From: Candidatus Omnitrophota bacterium
GTDB taxonomy: Bacteria > Omnitrophota > Omnitrophia > JAHJGZ01 > JAFGJY01
Assembly: GCA_016928875.1 (NCBI GenBank)
Contig: JAFGJY010000114.1
Location: forward strand, 1-33,656
Reading direction: 5' to 3'
DNA length: 33,656 nucleotides
Shown: one piece after another, positions 18,186 to 27,659 of the stretch
Layout of the letters: each line of letters begins with the position of its first letter
Numbering within the stretch: position 1 is the first letter of the stretch
Made by a program: the position numbers and the translations under genes
Notes under the pieces: generated by a model
The model's database searches: none
Told to the model about the DNA's origin: nothing
What the model saw: the letters and a program-made list of their open reading frames with translations, nothing else

Positions 18186-21100
18186 CGCCCCCGTCCTTTA
18201 CCCTTCGCGGTATTTTATATAAGAATTCCATCTCCATGCTGTAAACACATGGCATCAGCAGCAGTGTGATCGCAGTGCCGAAGAAAAGTCCCCACGTAAG
18301 CGCAAGCATCATCTCGGCAAGCATCGAATCATACCCCGCGAACCCGTACGCCGTCGGCAACAACCCCGCTATAGTAGTAAGCGTTGTCAGGATGACCGCG
18401 CGCAATCGTGTTTGAGCGATAGCCGCCACTTGAGGATAAATGGCAAACCTCTCCTGTGAACGGTCGAACTCATTGTCCAGTTTGACCAACATCACGATCG
18501 AATCATTGATCACCACACCGGCAAGTCCCAATGTTCCGATCGCTGCGTAAAAACCGAACAGTGTTTTGCCGTGCAGCCAGAAAGCAAAGACGATCCCGAC
18601 CACCCCGAAGGGGATCGCGAGCATGATGATCAAAGGCTTGGTGAGCGACTTAAAGAGAATGGCCAGTACGCAATAAATAAGCAATATTGTCATCACGATA
18701 GCATTGATCAGATTTTGCTTGGACTCACGAGTATCTTCCACTTCCCCGCCGAAATGGAACGTGGTCGTGGGATATCGAGCAATGATCGTCGGGAAGACCT
18801 CGGATTCGAAATGATCGGCCACTCCGACCGGCGTCATGCCGCTATTGTGCTTGACATCAGCATAAATGATCGTCGACCGCTTGAGCTCGCGGCGGAAGAT
18901 ATTGCTCGGCGCCTGCCTCGACTCTACTCTGACTACATCACGTAATGGTACCAAATAATTGCCGTGGTTCTCGACCGGAATATCCAGTATCCGCTCGATA
19001 TCGTCTTTGGCTTCATCGACCGTTGTGACGCGAACCTGAATATCTTTGTCGCCTCGTTTGAACTCATACACTATCGTCCCTTCTAATGCTGCCCTGAGCG
19101 TTGAAGCGATGTCGGCAGGATCGATAGAAAGACGCTTGACTCTCTCTTGATTAATATGGATGCGATATTCCGGGATCTGCAACCCTTCGTCGATCTCTAC
19201 GTTCTCAAGTGCCGGGAACGTTTCCATGATCTTTTTTACCTCTTCAAGGACCACCGTTCGCTTTTTGTCGTCATTTTGCTGGACAAAAAGCTCGATCGAG
19301 CTTCCCGAGGATGATCCCCATCTGCTTTTCTGGAATTTGATTTCCTTAAACCCCTCTAAAGCCTCGATCGGCTCCCGCAGATCTTCGATCATCTGATCAG
19401 CCGACCTCTTCCGTTTCTCTTTTGAGACTATCTCGATCACCACCCGGAACTTGTTTTCTTCGACAACACCCCCGCGTCGTCCGCGCGCGATACCCGTCCG
19501 CATACCGACCAGTTCTTCTTTGAGACTTGATAAGGCGATCTTCTCGATCTGGAGCGTTAGTTCAGCCGTTTCAGCGCGCAGCGTGCCGGCCGGTGCTTCA
19601 CCCACGATCGTGATCTCACGCGTTTCTTCATCAGGGAACATCACGAATTTCAACTGATATTTCATGATAACGATCGAGGCAAGCAACATGAGCCCGAAGA
19701 AAAGTAATATGATCCATTTATGTGGCAGGATCCGTTCTAATATCCTGCCGTAGGATGCCTCAACATTCTTAAACCAATGTTTCCTCTCCGCCTTCTTGTC
19801 TTTACCACGGGTACCGATAAAGAGCGCATCGAGTTTGGGAAGCCGCAGGGCCATGTGCCCGGGCAAAATAAAGAGCGATTCTAGTAAACTAGCCCCCAGC
19901 ATGAGGAATATGACCGGCGGAATGAATTGTACGAACTTTCCGTATCTGCCGGTAAAAAAGAAAAGCGGAATGAACGCGATACAGGTCGTAAGAATGCTCG
20001 CGACGATCGGAAGCAGGACATAGACCGTTCCTTTTATGACAGCGTCTTTTCGCCTCTGCCCCTCGGCAAGGGAACGATTGATATTCTCAGCCACGACGAT
20101 CGCGTCATCGACGATCATACCCATCACGATAATGACGGCGGCAAGCGTTGTTCCATTGATCGTGTATCCCATCCACGATGCACAGATCATGGTAAAACAG
20201 AATGTGAAGGGAATGCCCATCGCCACCCACAGTCCGGAGCGGATGTCGAGAAAAACGAAAAGGGTCGCGATGATGAGGATAAACCCTATGATGCTGTTGT
20301 AGCCGATGATCGAGAGGCGGTTGCGTATGTCGACAGACTCATCATCCAGCAAGACTAACTGGATCGAGGTCCCCTTCAAGTTGTTCTCGCGGAACTTATC
20401 GATCGCCTTGGTGACTTCGTCAAGTGCTACCAATATCCCATACGAGCTATTCTTGACCACACTGAACATGATCGCTTCGTGGCCGTTGACCTTCATGATA
20501 TTGTCGTTCTTCTCGAAGCCTTCATGAACATCGGCGATCTCGCGTAACCGTATCACACCACCTTCAAAGCCTCCTTGGACAATAAGCTCATTAAGTTCTT
20601 CAACGGACGTAAGCTCGGAGAGCAAGGTCACCTTTGGCTCTTGGTCGGTCTCTATCGTTCCGGCTGGCTGACGGATGTGGTTATTTTTTACTTCATTGCG
20701 CCCGACATTGAAGGGGATCTCATATTCTATAAGCTTATCCGGATATGCCTTTATCTGGATCTCTTCCTGGAGATATCCGCGTTTATTAATGCTGTTGACG
20801 GCGGCAAGGGTAAGCAGATGATCTTCTAATGCAAGCGCGTACGTTTGCAGTTCCTGCCGCTCTTCCACCGTAAGCAAATGTTTTTTTGTATTGATGATCC
20901 CGATATCAAGGATGGCTTTTTTGGAGGTCTTGAAGATATGGATCGAAGGATCGTCGATGATGTCGCTTGGCAGATCGACGTCGAGCACCTCATTGCGGAT
21001 CTCATTAAATGCTTCTGCGATGTCTTTATAGTCGGGCTCGAGCTCAACGGTGATATCACTGCGGCCTACCCCGGTATTGCTCGTGATAAGGCGTATCCCA

Positions 21101-21330
21101 TCGATACCGCGCAATGCTTCCTCTATCGGCTCAGTAACATAATATTCTACGTCCCCTGCGGGGGCGCCGGGATAGGAAGTCATGATGCGCACAATCTCGA
21201 ACGTAACGTCAGGCAATTCTTCTTTACTGGTGTTCTGCCATGCAAAGATACCGCCTGCAATGACCGCTATGAGCAAGAAGTTCGTTACAAAATGCCGTTT
21301 TACAAAATACGCGACTATGTTCTCTAGCAT
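18178..21330 (-). CDS. efflux RND transporter permease (AcrB family)
   Basis: 1050 aa; ITSNTGVGRSDITVELEPDYK, GMIVDDAIVVAENINR (conserved TM4 Asp pair), GTLGLAGVVINDSIVMLVKLDNE. Confidence 0.96.
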   Translation of the reverse strand: MLENIVAYFVKRHFVTNFLLIAVIAGGIFAWQNTSKEELPDVTFEIVRIMTSYPGAPAGDVEYYVTEPIEEALRGIDGIRLITSNTGVGRSDITVELEPDYKDIAEAFNEIRNEVLDVDLPSDIIDDPSIHIFKTSKKAILDIGIINTKKHLLTVEERQELQTYALALEDHLLTLAAVNSINKRGYLQEEIQIKAYPDKLIEYEIPFNVGRNEVKNNHIRQPAGTIETDQEPKVTLLSELTSVEELNELIVQGGFEGGVIRLREIADVHEGFEKNDNIMKVNGHEAIMFSVVKNSSYGILVALDEVTKAIDKFRENNLKGTSIQLVLLDDESVDIRNRLSIIGYNSIIGFILIIATLFVFLDIRSGLWVAMGIPFTFCFTMICASWMGYTINGTTLAAVIIVMGMIVDDAIVVAENINRSLAEGQRRKDAVIKGTVYVLLPIVASILTTCIAFIPLFFFTGRYGKFVQFIPPVIFLMLGASLLESLFILPGHMALRLPKLDALFIGTRGKDKKAERKHWFKNVEASYGRILERILPHKWIILLFFGLMLLASIVIMKYQLKFVMFPDEETREITIVGEAPAGTLRAETAELTLQIEKIALSSLKEELVGMRTGIARGRRGGVVEENKFRVVIEIVSKEKRKRSADQMIEDLREPIEALEGFKEIKFQKSRWGSSSGSSIELFVQQNDDKKRTVVLEEVKKIMETFPALENVEIDEGLQIPEYRIHINQERVKRLSIDPADIASTLRAALEGTIVYEFKRGDKDIQVRVTTVDEAKDDIERILDIPVENHGNYLVPLRDVVRVESRQAPSNIFRRELKRSTIIYADVKHNSGMTPVGVADHFESEVFPTIIARYPTTTFHFGGEVEDTRESKQNLINAIVMTILLIYCVLAILFKSLTKPLIIMLAIPFGVVGIVFAFWLHGKTLFGFYAAIGTLGLAGVVINDSIVMLVKLDNEFDRSQERFAIYPQVAAIAQTRLRAVILTTLTTIAGLLPTAYGFAGYDSMLAEMMLALTWGLFFGTAITLLLMPCVYSMEMEFLYKIPRRVKDGGDE

Positions 21331-21470
21331 ATTGGTACCACTAGTGTTATAAAAAACAGCGTTAAAATTTAAAAAAGCTTTCGTGAATTATAACATATAT
21401 AACTTTAAAAAAGTTCCCTATTTATACCTAAAAATGGGGACGTCAAATAGGGGGGGCAAATAGGCAAATA

Positions 21471-22575
21471 GGGGTCAAGTCTTGACTAATTGACTTAAAC
21501 GTTTGTACAATTTCTGAATTAATGAATATTCTTCCCCTTTTTCTCCCATCGCCTTTTTTGCATCACTATACAATCGTGTTGCGATCGCCCCATTCACACC
21601 ACCAAGCATTTCACAAATCTCATGCTGTTTACTATGGGATGTTTCGCGACAAAAATACACAAAAGCACGCTTCAAGCCCTGAACGCCGCGGAGGCGTGGT
21701 TTTCGAAGACTTCCGTAAGGCACTCGTGCAATAGATTCAAGCAAATGCGCCACTTGTTCTAATGACACATGATCGACCACAATGTTTCTCGGTACGACCT
21801 CCGCATCCACTCGCTTCTCTCCCCACGCATACCGTTTTACTATTTCATGAAACGCATCTCCCCCTAATATCGCCGGCCATCGCATACTATCAAGTTTTGC
21901 TTCAAGCTCAAGCGGCATTTCATTTCCAACAAATGCATGAAATGCCTTTTTCGCCTTCTCTTTATACCGGCCGAAACGGCTTAACACTTCCTCTGTGCAC
22001 AGCCACGGCGGCTTTTGTTCATCAAGCATATACGCGTGATGGCTCGTCCATGGATGCTCACCAAGCCGTTTTTCCAGCCCAGACTTAAGTGGATTACGAT
22101 GAATATACCGGACTAATTCCAATAAATATTCTTCATGATCGATAAGGATCGATTTAAACCTCCCCTTAAACAAACTCCCTTCTCTTCTATAGGACATATT
22201 GCTGCATTGGGTAAAGACACCATTGACATGGCGCATGATACGTGAAAGATTCCCGCACGGCGTACATATGATAAGATGATAATGGTTGGGCATCAAAGAA
22301 TAGGCGTGTATTTGCGCGGAAAATAATGCGGTGACCTCTCCTAAGAGAGCAAGGAATTTTTTATAGTCAACCTCGGCAAAGAATACCCTCTCACGTCTTC
22401 TTCCTCGATTAAGAACGTGATACCATGCTCCAGGAAATTCTATTCGCAGTGGGCGGGCCATAATGGGAGGATTATAGCAATCCTTCGCTGTTTAGTCAAC
22501 ACCTGACCCCTTTTTATCCGTGCCCCTAATAACTCACGAGAACACCCTAAAGTCAATTAGTCAAGACTTGACCCC
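21471..22575. mobile_element. REP-type/IS200-like element bounded by a 26-bp perfect inverted repeat
   Basis: ggggtcaagtcttgactaattgactt (21471-21496) and its exact reverse complement aagtcaattagtcaagacttgacccc (22550-22575) flank the Y1_Tnp gene. Confidence 0.8.
21475..22461 (-). CDS. Y1_Tnp (HUH) REP-associated tyrosine transposase with DnaA-C-like C-terminal domain
   Basis: MARPLRIEFPGAWYHVLNRG, LMPNHYHLIICTP (HUH), LLELVRYIHRNPLKSGL (catalytic Tyr region), C-terminal KPRLRGVQGLKRAFVYFCRETSHSKQHEICEMLGGVNGAIATRLYSDAKKAM. Confidence 0.92.
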   Translation of the reverse strand: MARPLRIEFPGAWYHVLNRGRRRERVFFAEVDYKKFLALLGEVTALFSAQIHAYSLMPNHYHLIICTPCGNLSRIMRHVNGVFTQCSNMSYRREGSLFKGRFKSILIDHEEYLLELVRYIHRNPLKSGLEKRLGEHPWTSHHAYMLDEQKPPWLCTEEVLSRFGRYKEKAKKAFHAFVGNEMPLELEAKLDSMRWPAILGGDAFHEIVKRYAWGEKRVDAEVVPRNIVVDHVSLEQVAHLLESIARVPYGSLRKPRLRGVQGLKRAFVYFCRETSHSKQHEICEMLGGVNGAIATRLYSDAKKAMGEKGEEYSLIQKLYKRLSQLVKT

Positions 22576-22642
22576 TTTTTCCCCTCTTGACCCCTTTTTC
22601 TTCTCTTACTTTCCTTTCCTTATTTGACCCCTTACTTATTAC

Positions 22643-25600
22643 TTACTTGACCGTGATGTTTCTCTCGGCCGAGACGATACGTCCGTCATCATGCGCATCA
22701 AGCGCGATCTTGTAATCACCTGCTTTCTCGAATTTCCCCGTATGCGTAGATGAATACTCTTGACTATTTGGTTTTTCGTTATTAACAAGCACTTGCTGTT
22801 TGCCGTTCGTTGATTTGATCTCAGCATAAATATTCTGTATATCACTGTCCGGATCGTACACAAAAAGATCTATTCGTAGCGTATCGCCGAGTCTCACGAC
22901 TGTCGTTTCCGTTTCTATCCGCGGTTCCGGTGGCAATGAAAATGTTCGAAAGCTCACGGTGCCGGGCGTTGTAAGCAGCGTACCCTGCGAGGAGACTGCC
23001 GTAATGGTCGCGGAGTAATCAGTCATGGTCGAAAGGCCGCTCAGATCATATTTAGTGGTACTAACGCTCGTTATGTCTTTCGTGTCCCCGTTGATAGTGA
23101 TCACATACTTTCCGAACCCCGTTGAATACGGGAATTTGCTCCACGTAAGATGAGCACTTGTCGTTCCAACATCAAGCGCCCAGAAATGCCATTCCGCACC
23201 GCCAAAAAGGATCTTCTGAGTCTCGCTTGTCTCAGTAATATTATTAATGCCGTCTTTGGCCTTCACTTTTATTTTGTAAATGCCATGGCTGAGAGTATTC
23301 CCCTGTATCGTGACCGTTCGGTTGGTATTCCAGGGGGTTGTCGTGATGTTTCCCTTTGGATCCACGTATTGGACACAGCTCTGCGCATTCGTCTCATCGA
23401 CCGCAAAGGTCACTTGAAGTGCTTTTTCTCCGGTCTGCGTTACGGCAACATCGGTGATCACCGGGCCATAAATATCTGCGTTGCAGATGATGTCCGCTTC
23501 CGTGGTCTCGCCCGCTGCAATAGTAGCGGTCTCGTTTGAGGCCATCAGTGGTGAGTTCGACGGCGGCGTGACCGTGAGCGTCACCGTGTGAGATTGGGTG
23601 TTCGTGTATGTCTTGGTGAAGGTCGCCTGGCCGGACGAATTCGTGGTCACCGTGCCCAATGATGTCGACCCTTCCTTTATCGCGATACTCGCTCCGTTCA
23701 CCGCCGCTCCTGCGCCATCTTTGATAGTGATAGCAAGCGTGGCCGTCTGAGAGACAAGAACACACGGCGGTGCCGTAAAGATGCCGTAGGTATCCACCGC
23801 ACCTTTAACCGAACCGTTTAAATAACCATTCTTGGTCACATTCACCGTCGGCGTCCCTTTTGAAAGGCCTTCTACGGTATACTGGCCGGTGGATGATGTT
23901 TGCGCGGTCTTAGTGCCGACCGTGATCGACGCCCCTTGGATGGGCGCACCTTGCTCATTACATACAATGCCGCCCGGCGAGGGTTTCTTAGTGAGGTTCA
24001 TCGTGACCATTGAAAGCGCGCCGCTTGCATTCGCTCCCACGGTCAACGCCGATGACGTAATATCCTGGTATGCAGGATGGTCCTTGAGGGAGAATGTGTA
24101 ATTCGATCCTTTATCCAGAATGATCTCTGGTGTGATCCCGTTCGTGCCGGTGATCGCGGTCGATGAAAAGCTCGCATCATTGGTCTTTTTAATAAGTATG
24201 ATCGCACCCGCAAGCGCAGTATTGTTAGGACCCTGCGCCTTGACCGTGACCGAGGGCGGCGGAGGCGGTGTGAGGGTCGACACATTGCCTGTGCGGCCGA
24301 TCTTGGCCAGCAGATTGTCATTAAGATCGTCATTTTTATAAAACATCGACCGAAGCCCATAATAATATTTGATTCCCGGGTCTAATCCCTTGACCCGTAT
24401 GGAATGCGATGAAACCAGCTCTAGTGGCGTATCATCGCTGGTTACCCATCCCTGCGTGACCGTGCCATTGGTCCGTTTTACGGCGGCAATGTAGTTGATC
24501 GAGATATCGGGAGACGGCGAATAATAGACCATGGTCGATCCGTTACGGCTCGTAGTCCACGTAAAATCGATGTAATCGCCGTCTGTTTGGTTATAGCCCG
24601 CAGTGGCTGTCGGCGTGCCAACGAATTTAAAATCACCCGTTGATTCCTGATACGTAAGCCCCTTGTCTTCATCAAGCGTCTTGACCGCGACCGGGCTCCC
24701 CCACGCGTGCTGTCCACCACTTTGGTCCGCGGCATTGACGATAAAATTATAATTCGTCTTCGGCAAGAGATCGGTGATCACGATATTATGGCTTGTTTTG
24801 TATTCGCTCTCCCGTACGGTCTTGACCTTGTTCGCGGCCGAGGTCGTGCCTTTGAACACATCGACCGAACTTTTTAAGGCGATGTACGGGCTCGCGAATT
24901 TGATCTGCGCGCTCGTGTACCCCGGATGCCCCATCATGAGCTGCATGGCTGAGGTCGACTTTTCCACCGGGATCTCAAAAGTTTTTTCTGCAGCGGTATC
25001 GCGAACCGCTTGTGTGTAGCGCAGGACCTTCGTATAATTTTCAGCCGGGCTTGGCAAGAGCGATAATCCGCACATAAATTGCAATCCCTGGCTCAGTTTG
25101 AACTCATAGGTGATCTTTTCGATGACGATCTTGACCTTGTCACCGGTCTCGATAAACGGCGTCAGGCCGAATGCAATCTCTTTTGTCTGTGAGGTGGATG
25201 TGAAATAGATCGGATAGGTACCGCTCCCTTTAACGCCGCCGGATGCGGTCTGCAAGGAAAAGCGGACATTGAGACAAATATTAACTCCCTCGACCGTGTA
25301 CGATGGGTCCCCGCTGATCGATACGGTGGCCAATTTCCCCACGAACCCGGGCAATATGCCGGCACATTTCTCAATAAGGAACTTCTTCGAATCAGCGCTC
25401 GATTTGCCGGTTACGGCACTGATCGTGCCGAGGATCGCTGTTTTCCCCGGTATTGCATTGGCAATATCTTCGCCGACTTTGTTCTTATCGCTGTCTTTTA
25501 TGAAGGCATCCGCCAAATTGAATGATATAAGATCGCGTGCATCGTGGTACGACTTTGAGGTACCGAGCGGTAAGGCTTCTTTTGAGGCCATATTGACGCC

Positions 25601-26110
25601 GATCTGTTGCGAGGCATTCGCGATGTGTTCCCCGACCTTAGGTACATGGCCGCACAACTGCCAGAAATCATACGGAACATTAAGCCACGGCGTAAGGCTG
25701 CCAATGCCCACCATGTTGGCAAGGCCCAACTGGATCTTATTCGGCAGATAGATCCCGAAATCGCTTTGGAATGTGTTGTATGACGCCGGACGCGGTTCTG
25801 CTTTGAATTTAAGGTGCAATGTTTTACCGCCCTGGGCTTCATTCGGGTCATATTCGACGGTCACCTTGACCGGATTTTTAATGATGATCGACCCGGCCGA
25901 AAGGGTCAGCCCCAGTTTTAACCTCAGCAGTATTTGATTGAAAAGCGGCACCCACGGTGTCCAGAGCTCGATCGGATCGCTCCCGATGCTGAATTCCACG
26001 GGCTGATATTCGTGCGTAAGGGTCGTGAGCGCGCACGCAACGCTCATGTTCAGGATAAAGCAACAGAATAAAGACACACCGATCCTCAACAGTATTGTGC
26101 GTTTTTTCAT
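22643..26110 (-). CDS. 1155-aa secreted multidomain protein (FN3-like and carboxypeptidase-regulatory-like domains)
   Basis: Signal peptide; FN3-like YKTSHNIVITDLLPKTNYNFIVNAADQSG; CarboxypepD_reg-like GGIVCNEQGAPIQGASITVGTKTAQTSSTGQYTVEGLSKGTPTVNVTKNGY. Confidence 0.85.
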   Translation of the reverse strand: MKKRTILLRIGVSLFCCFILNMSVACALTTLTHEYQPVEFSIGSDPIELWTPWVPLFNQILLRLKLGLTLSAGSIIIKNPVKVTVEYDPNEAQGGKTLHLKFKAEPRPASYNTFQSDFGIYLPNKIQLGLANMVGIGSLTPWLNVPYDFWQLCGHVPKVGEHIANASQQIGVNMASKEALPLGTSKSYHDARDLISFNLADAFIKDSDKNKVGEDIANAIPGKTAILGTISAVTGKSSADSKKFLIEKCAGILPGFVGKLATVSISGDPSYTVEGVNICLNVRFSLQTASGGVKGSGTYPIYFTSTSQTKEIAFGLTPFIETGDKVKIVIEKITYEFKLSQGLQFMCGLSLLPSPAENYTKVLRYTQAVRDTAAEKTFEIPVEKSTSAMQLMMGHPGYTSAQIKFASPYIALKSSVDVFKGTTSAANKVKTVRESEYKTSHNIVITDLLPKTNYNFIVNAADQSGGQHAWGSPVAVKTLDEDKGLTYQESTGDFKFVGTPTATAGYNQTDGDYIDFTWTTSRNGSTMVYYSPSPDISINYIAAVKRTNGTVTQGWVTSDDTPLELVSSHSIRVKGLDPGIKYYYGLRSMFYKNDDLNDNLLAKIGRTGNVSTLTPPPPPSVTVKAQGPNNTALAGAIILIKKTNDASFSSTAITGTNGITPEIILDKGSNYTFSLKDHPAYQDITSSALTVGANASGALSMVTMNLTKKPSPGGIVCNEQGAPIQGASITVGTKTAQTSSTGQYTVEGLSKGTPTVNVTKNGYLNGSVKGAVDTYGIFTAPPCVLVSQTATLAITIKDGAGAAVNGASIAIKEGSTSLGTVTTNSSGQATFTKTYTNTQSHTVTLTVTPPSNSPLMASNETATIAAGETTEADIICNADIYGPVITDVAVTQTGEKALQVTFAVDETNAQSCVQYVDPKGNITTTPWNTNRTVTIQGNTLSHGIYKIKVKAKDGINNITETSETQKILFGGAEWHFWALDVGTTSAHLTWSKFPYSTGFGKYVITINGDTKDITSVSTTKYDLSGLSTMTDYSATITAVSSQGTLLTTPGTVSFRTFSLPPEPRIETETTVVRLGDTLRIDLFVYDPDSDIQNIYAEIKSTNGKQQVLVNNEKPNSQEYSSTHTGKFEKAGDYKIALDAHDDGRIVSAERNITVK

Positions 26111-26305
26111 TGTATCGACCTCCTATTTTTTCTTATTGGGGTGATATTGTTCTGGATGGCACTAAAGGATATCTTTTATTATACGACGTATTCATGCGAT
26201 CACGCGTTTCATCGATGGTGTCTGAAGCTGCACGAACTATTAGATTGATATAATGCATTATTATATCTTAAGATACGTAATTGGCAAGCTATTAAATTAT
26301 GAAGT

Positions 26306-26369
26306 GTTTAAGGGGGACGGAGCCCTATTTGACAAAAAAATGCCAAATAGGGCTCCGTCCCCCTTAAAC
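26306..26369 (-). terminator. 26-bp perfect inverted repeat, terminator-like
   Basis: gtttaagggggacggagccctatttg (26306-26331)/caaatagggctccgtcccccttaaac (26344-26369), directly abutting the helicase stop codon at 26370. Confidence 0.75.
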
Positions 26370-27575
26370 CTATCTGCGTCTGCGGAAACTGCCGCGGCGT
26401 CCCCGTGAGCCACGATGTGAACTGAACACTATCTGAGGCTTAGCAAATGAGGCTGATTCGACATCAGCATGTTTTGAGATAGGAAGGGTTTTTTTAATGA
26501 TGCCTTCGATCTTCTGGACATCGGTACGCTGGTCAGGAGTAGCTATCGAGATCGCATGTCCCGTACGACCGGCACGGCCTGTGCGTCCGATCCGATGCAC
26601 GTAATTCTCGGCGTCATCCGGCAGATCGAAGTTTATCACCACTTCAATGCCGATGACATCAATGCCGCGCGCTGCGACATCGGTCGCAACAAGTATACGA
26701 TAACGTCCCCGCTTAAAACCCTCTAACGCCTCCTTGCGCTGTGAAAGCGTCCGATCTGAATGTATCTCTGCAGCCTTATGACCACTATTACGCAATACAC
26801 GGGCAAGTTTCTTGGTACCGATCTTGGTCCGGCAAAAAAGCAAGATAGAACCGCGATGGTGTTCAAGTAATTTACCGAGGATCTCTTTTTTCATCTCTTT
26901 GCGAACGATGAACAGCTCATGGGTCACGCCTTCGGCCGCAGTGCCTGACGGCGCGATCTCGACCTGTACCGGAAATTTCATGTACGCCGCTGTCATCTTT
27001 ATGATCGACGGAGGCATGGTCGCCGAAAAAAGCAAGGTCTGACGTTCTTTTGGCGTGGAACGCAATATCTTTTCTATTTGCGGTTGGAATCCCATATCGA
27101 GCATACGGTCTGCTTCATCAAGTACTAGAATACCGACTTTATCAAGACGTGCCTTACGTTGCTCAAGCAGATCGATGAGACGCCCCGGTGTTGCAATAAT
27201 GATACGTGGGTTCTGCGATAATGCTCGGATCTGCTGCTGCATTGAGCTGCCACCGATCAACACCGCGGTCTTTATGCCGAAAGGTTGCGCGATCTTTACG
27301 GCACTTTCATTAACCTGTATTGCTAATTCTCGTGTTGGGACGAGGATAAGAGCGCTCTTTTGATTTTGCGCCAGATGCTGTACCGTCGGGATAACGAATG
27401 ACATGGTCTTCCCTGTGCCGGTTTGCGCGATCCCGATAAGGTCCTTGCCCTGCAAGGCCAGCGGGATCGTTTTGTATTGTATCGGATACGCACTGGTGAA
27501 TTTGAGACGATGTACTATTTCAATGATCCTTGGAACGATCCCCAAGTGTAAAAAACTATATTCCGATTGCTGCAT
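26370..27575 (-). CDS. rhlE: DEAD-box ATP-dependent RNA helicase, RhlE-like
   Basis: AQTGTGKT, PTRELAIQV, VLDEADRMLDMGF, SATMP, HRIGRTGRAGRTG; basic Arg-rich tail RGSRGRRGSFRRRR. Start at MQQSEYSF; ORF extends to 27611. Confidence 0.93.
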   Translation of the reverse strand: MQQSEYSFLHLGIVPRIIEIVHRLKFTSAYPIQYKTIPLALQGKDLIGIAQTGTGKTMSFVIPTVQHLAQNQKSALILVPTRELAIQVNESAVKIAQPFGIKTAVLIGGSSMQQQIRALSQNPRIIIATPGRLIDLLEQRKARLDKVGILVLDEADRMLDMGFQPQIEKILRSTPKERQTLLFSATMPPSIIKMTAAYMKFPVQVEIAPSGTAAEGVTHELFIVRKEMKKEILGKLLEHHRGSILLFCRTKIGTKKLARVLRNSGHKAAEIHSDRTLSQRKEALEGFKRGRYRILVATDVAARGIDVIGIEVVINFDLPDDAENYVHRIGRTGRAGRTGHAISIATPDQRTDVQKIEGIIKKTLPISKHADVESASFAKPQIVFSSHRGSRGRRGSFRRRR

Positions 27576-27659
27576 TGTGTTGGTGCCTTCCCCTGAGTTG
27601 TGCATTTCCATCGGTACTTCGATAAATAGAGTGCTGTATGAAAATGAAACCGCTCAATG

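Noticed and set aside
21475-22461. Apparent loss of Tyr in NGVFTQCSN (usual pattern RYTQYFN) suggesting an inactive transposase
   Set aside because: By comparison with REP transposases the catalytic Tyr lies in the later (R/D)YI..NP motif, which is retained here as RYIHRNP.
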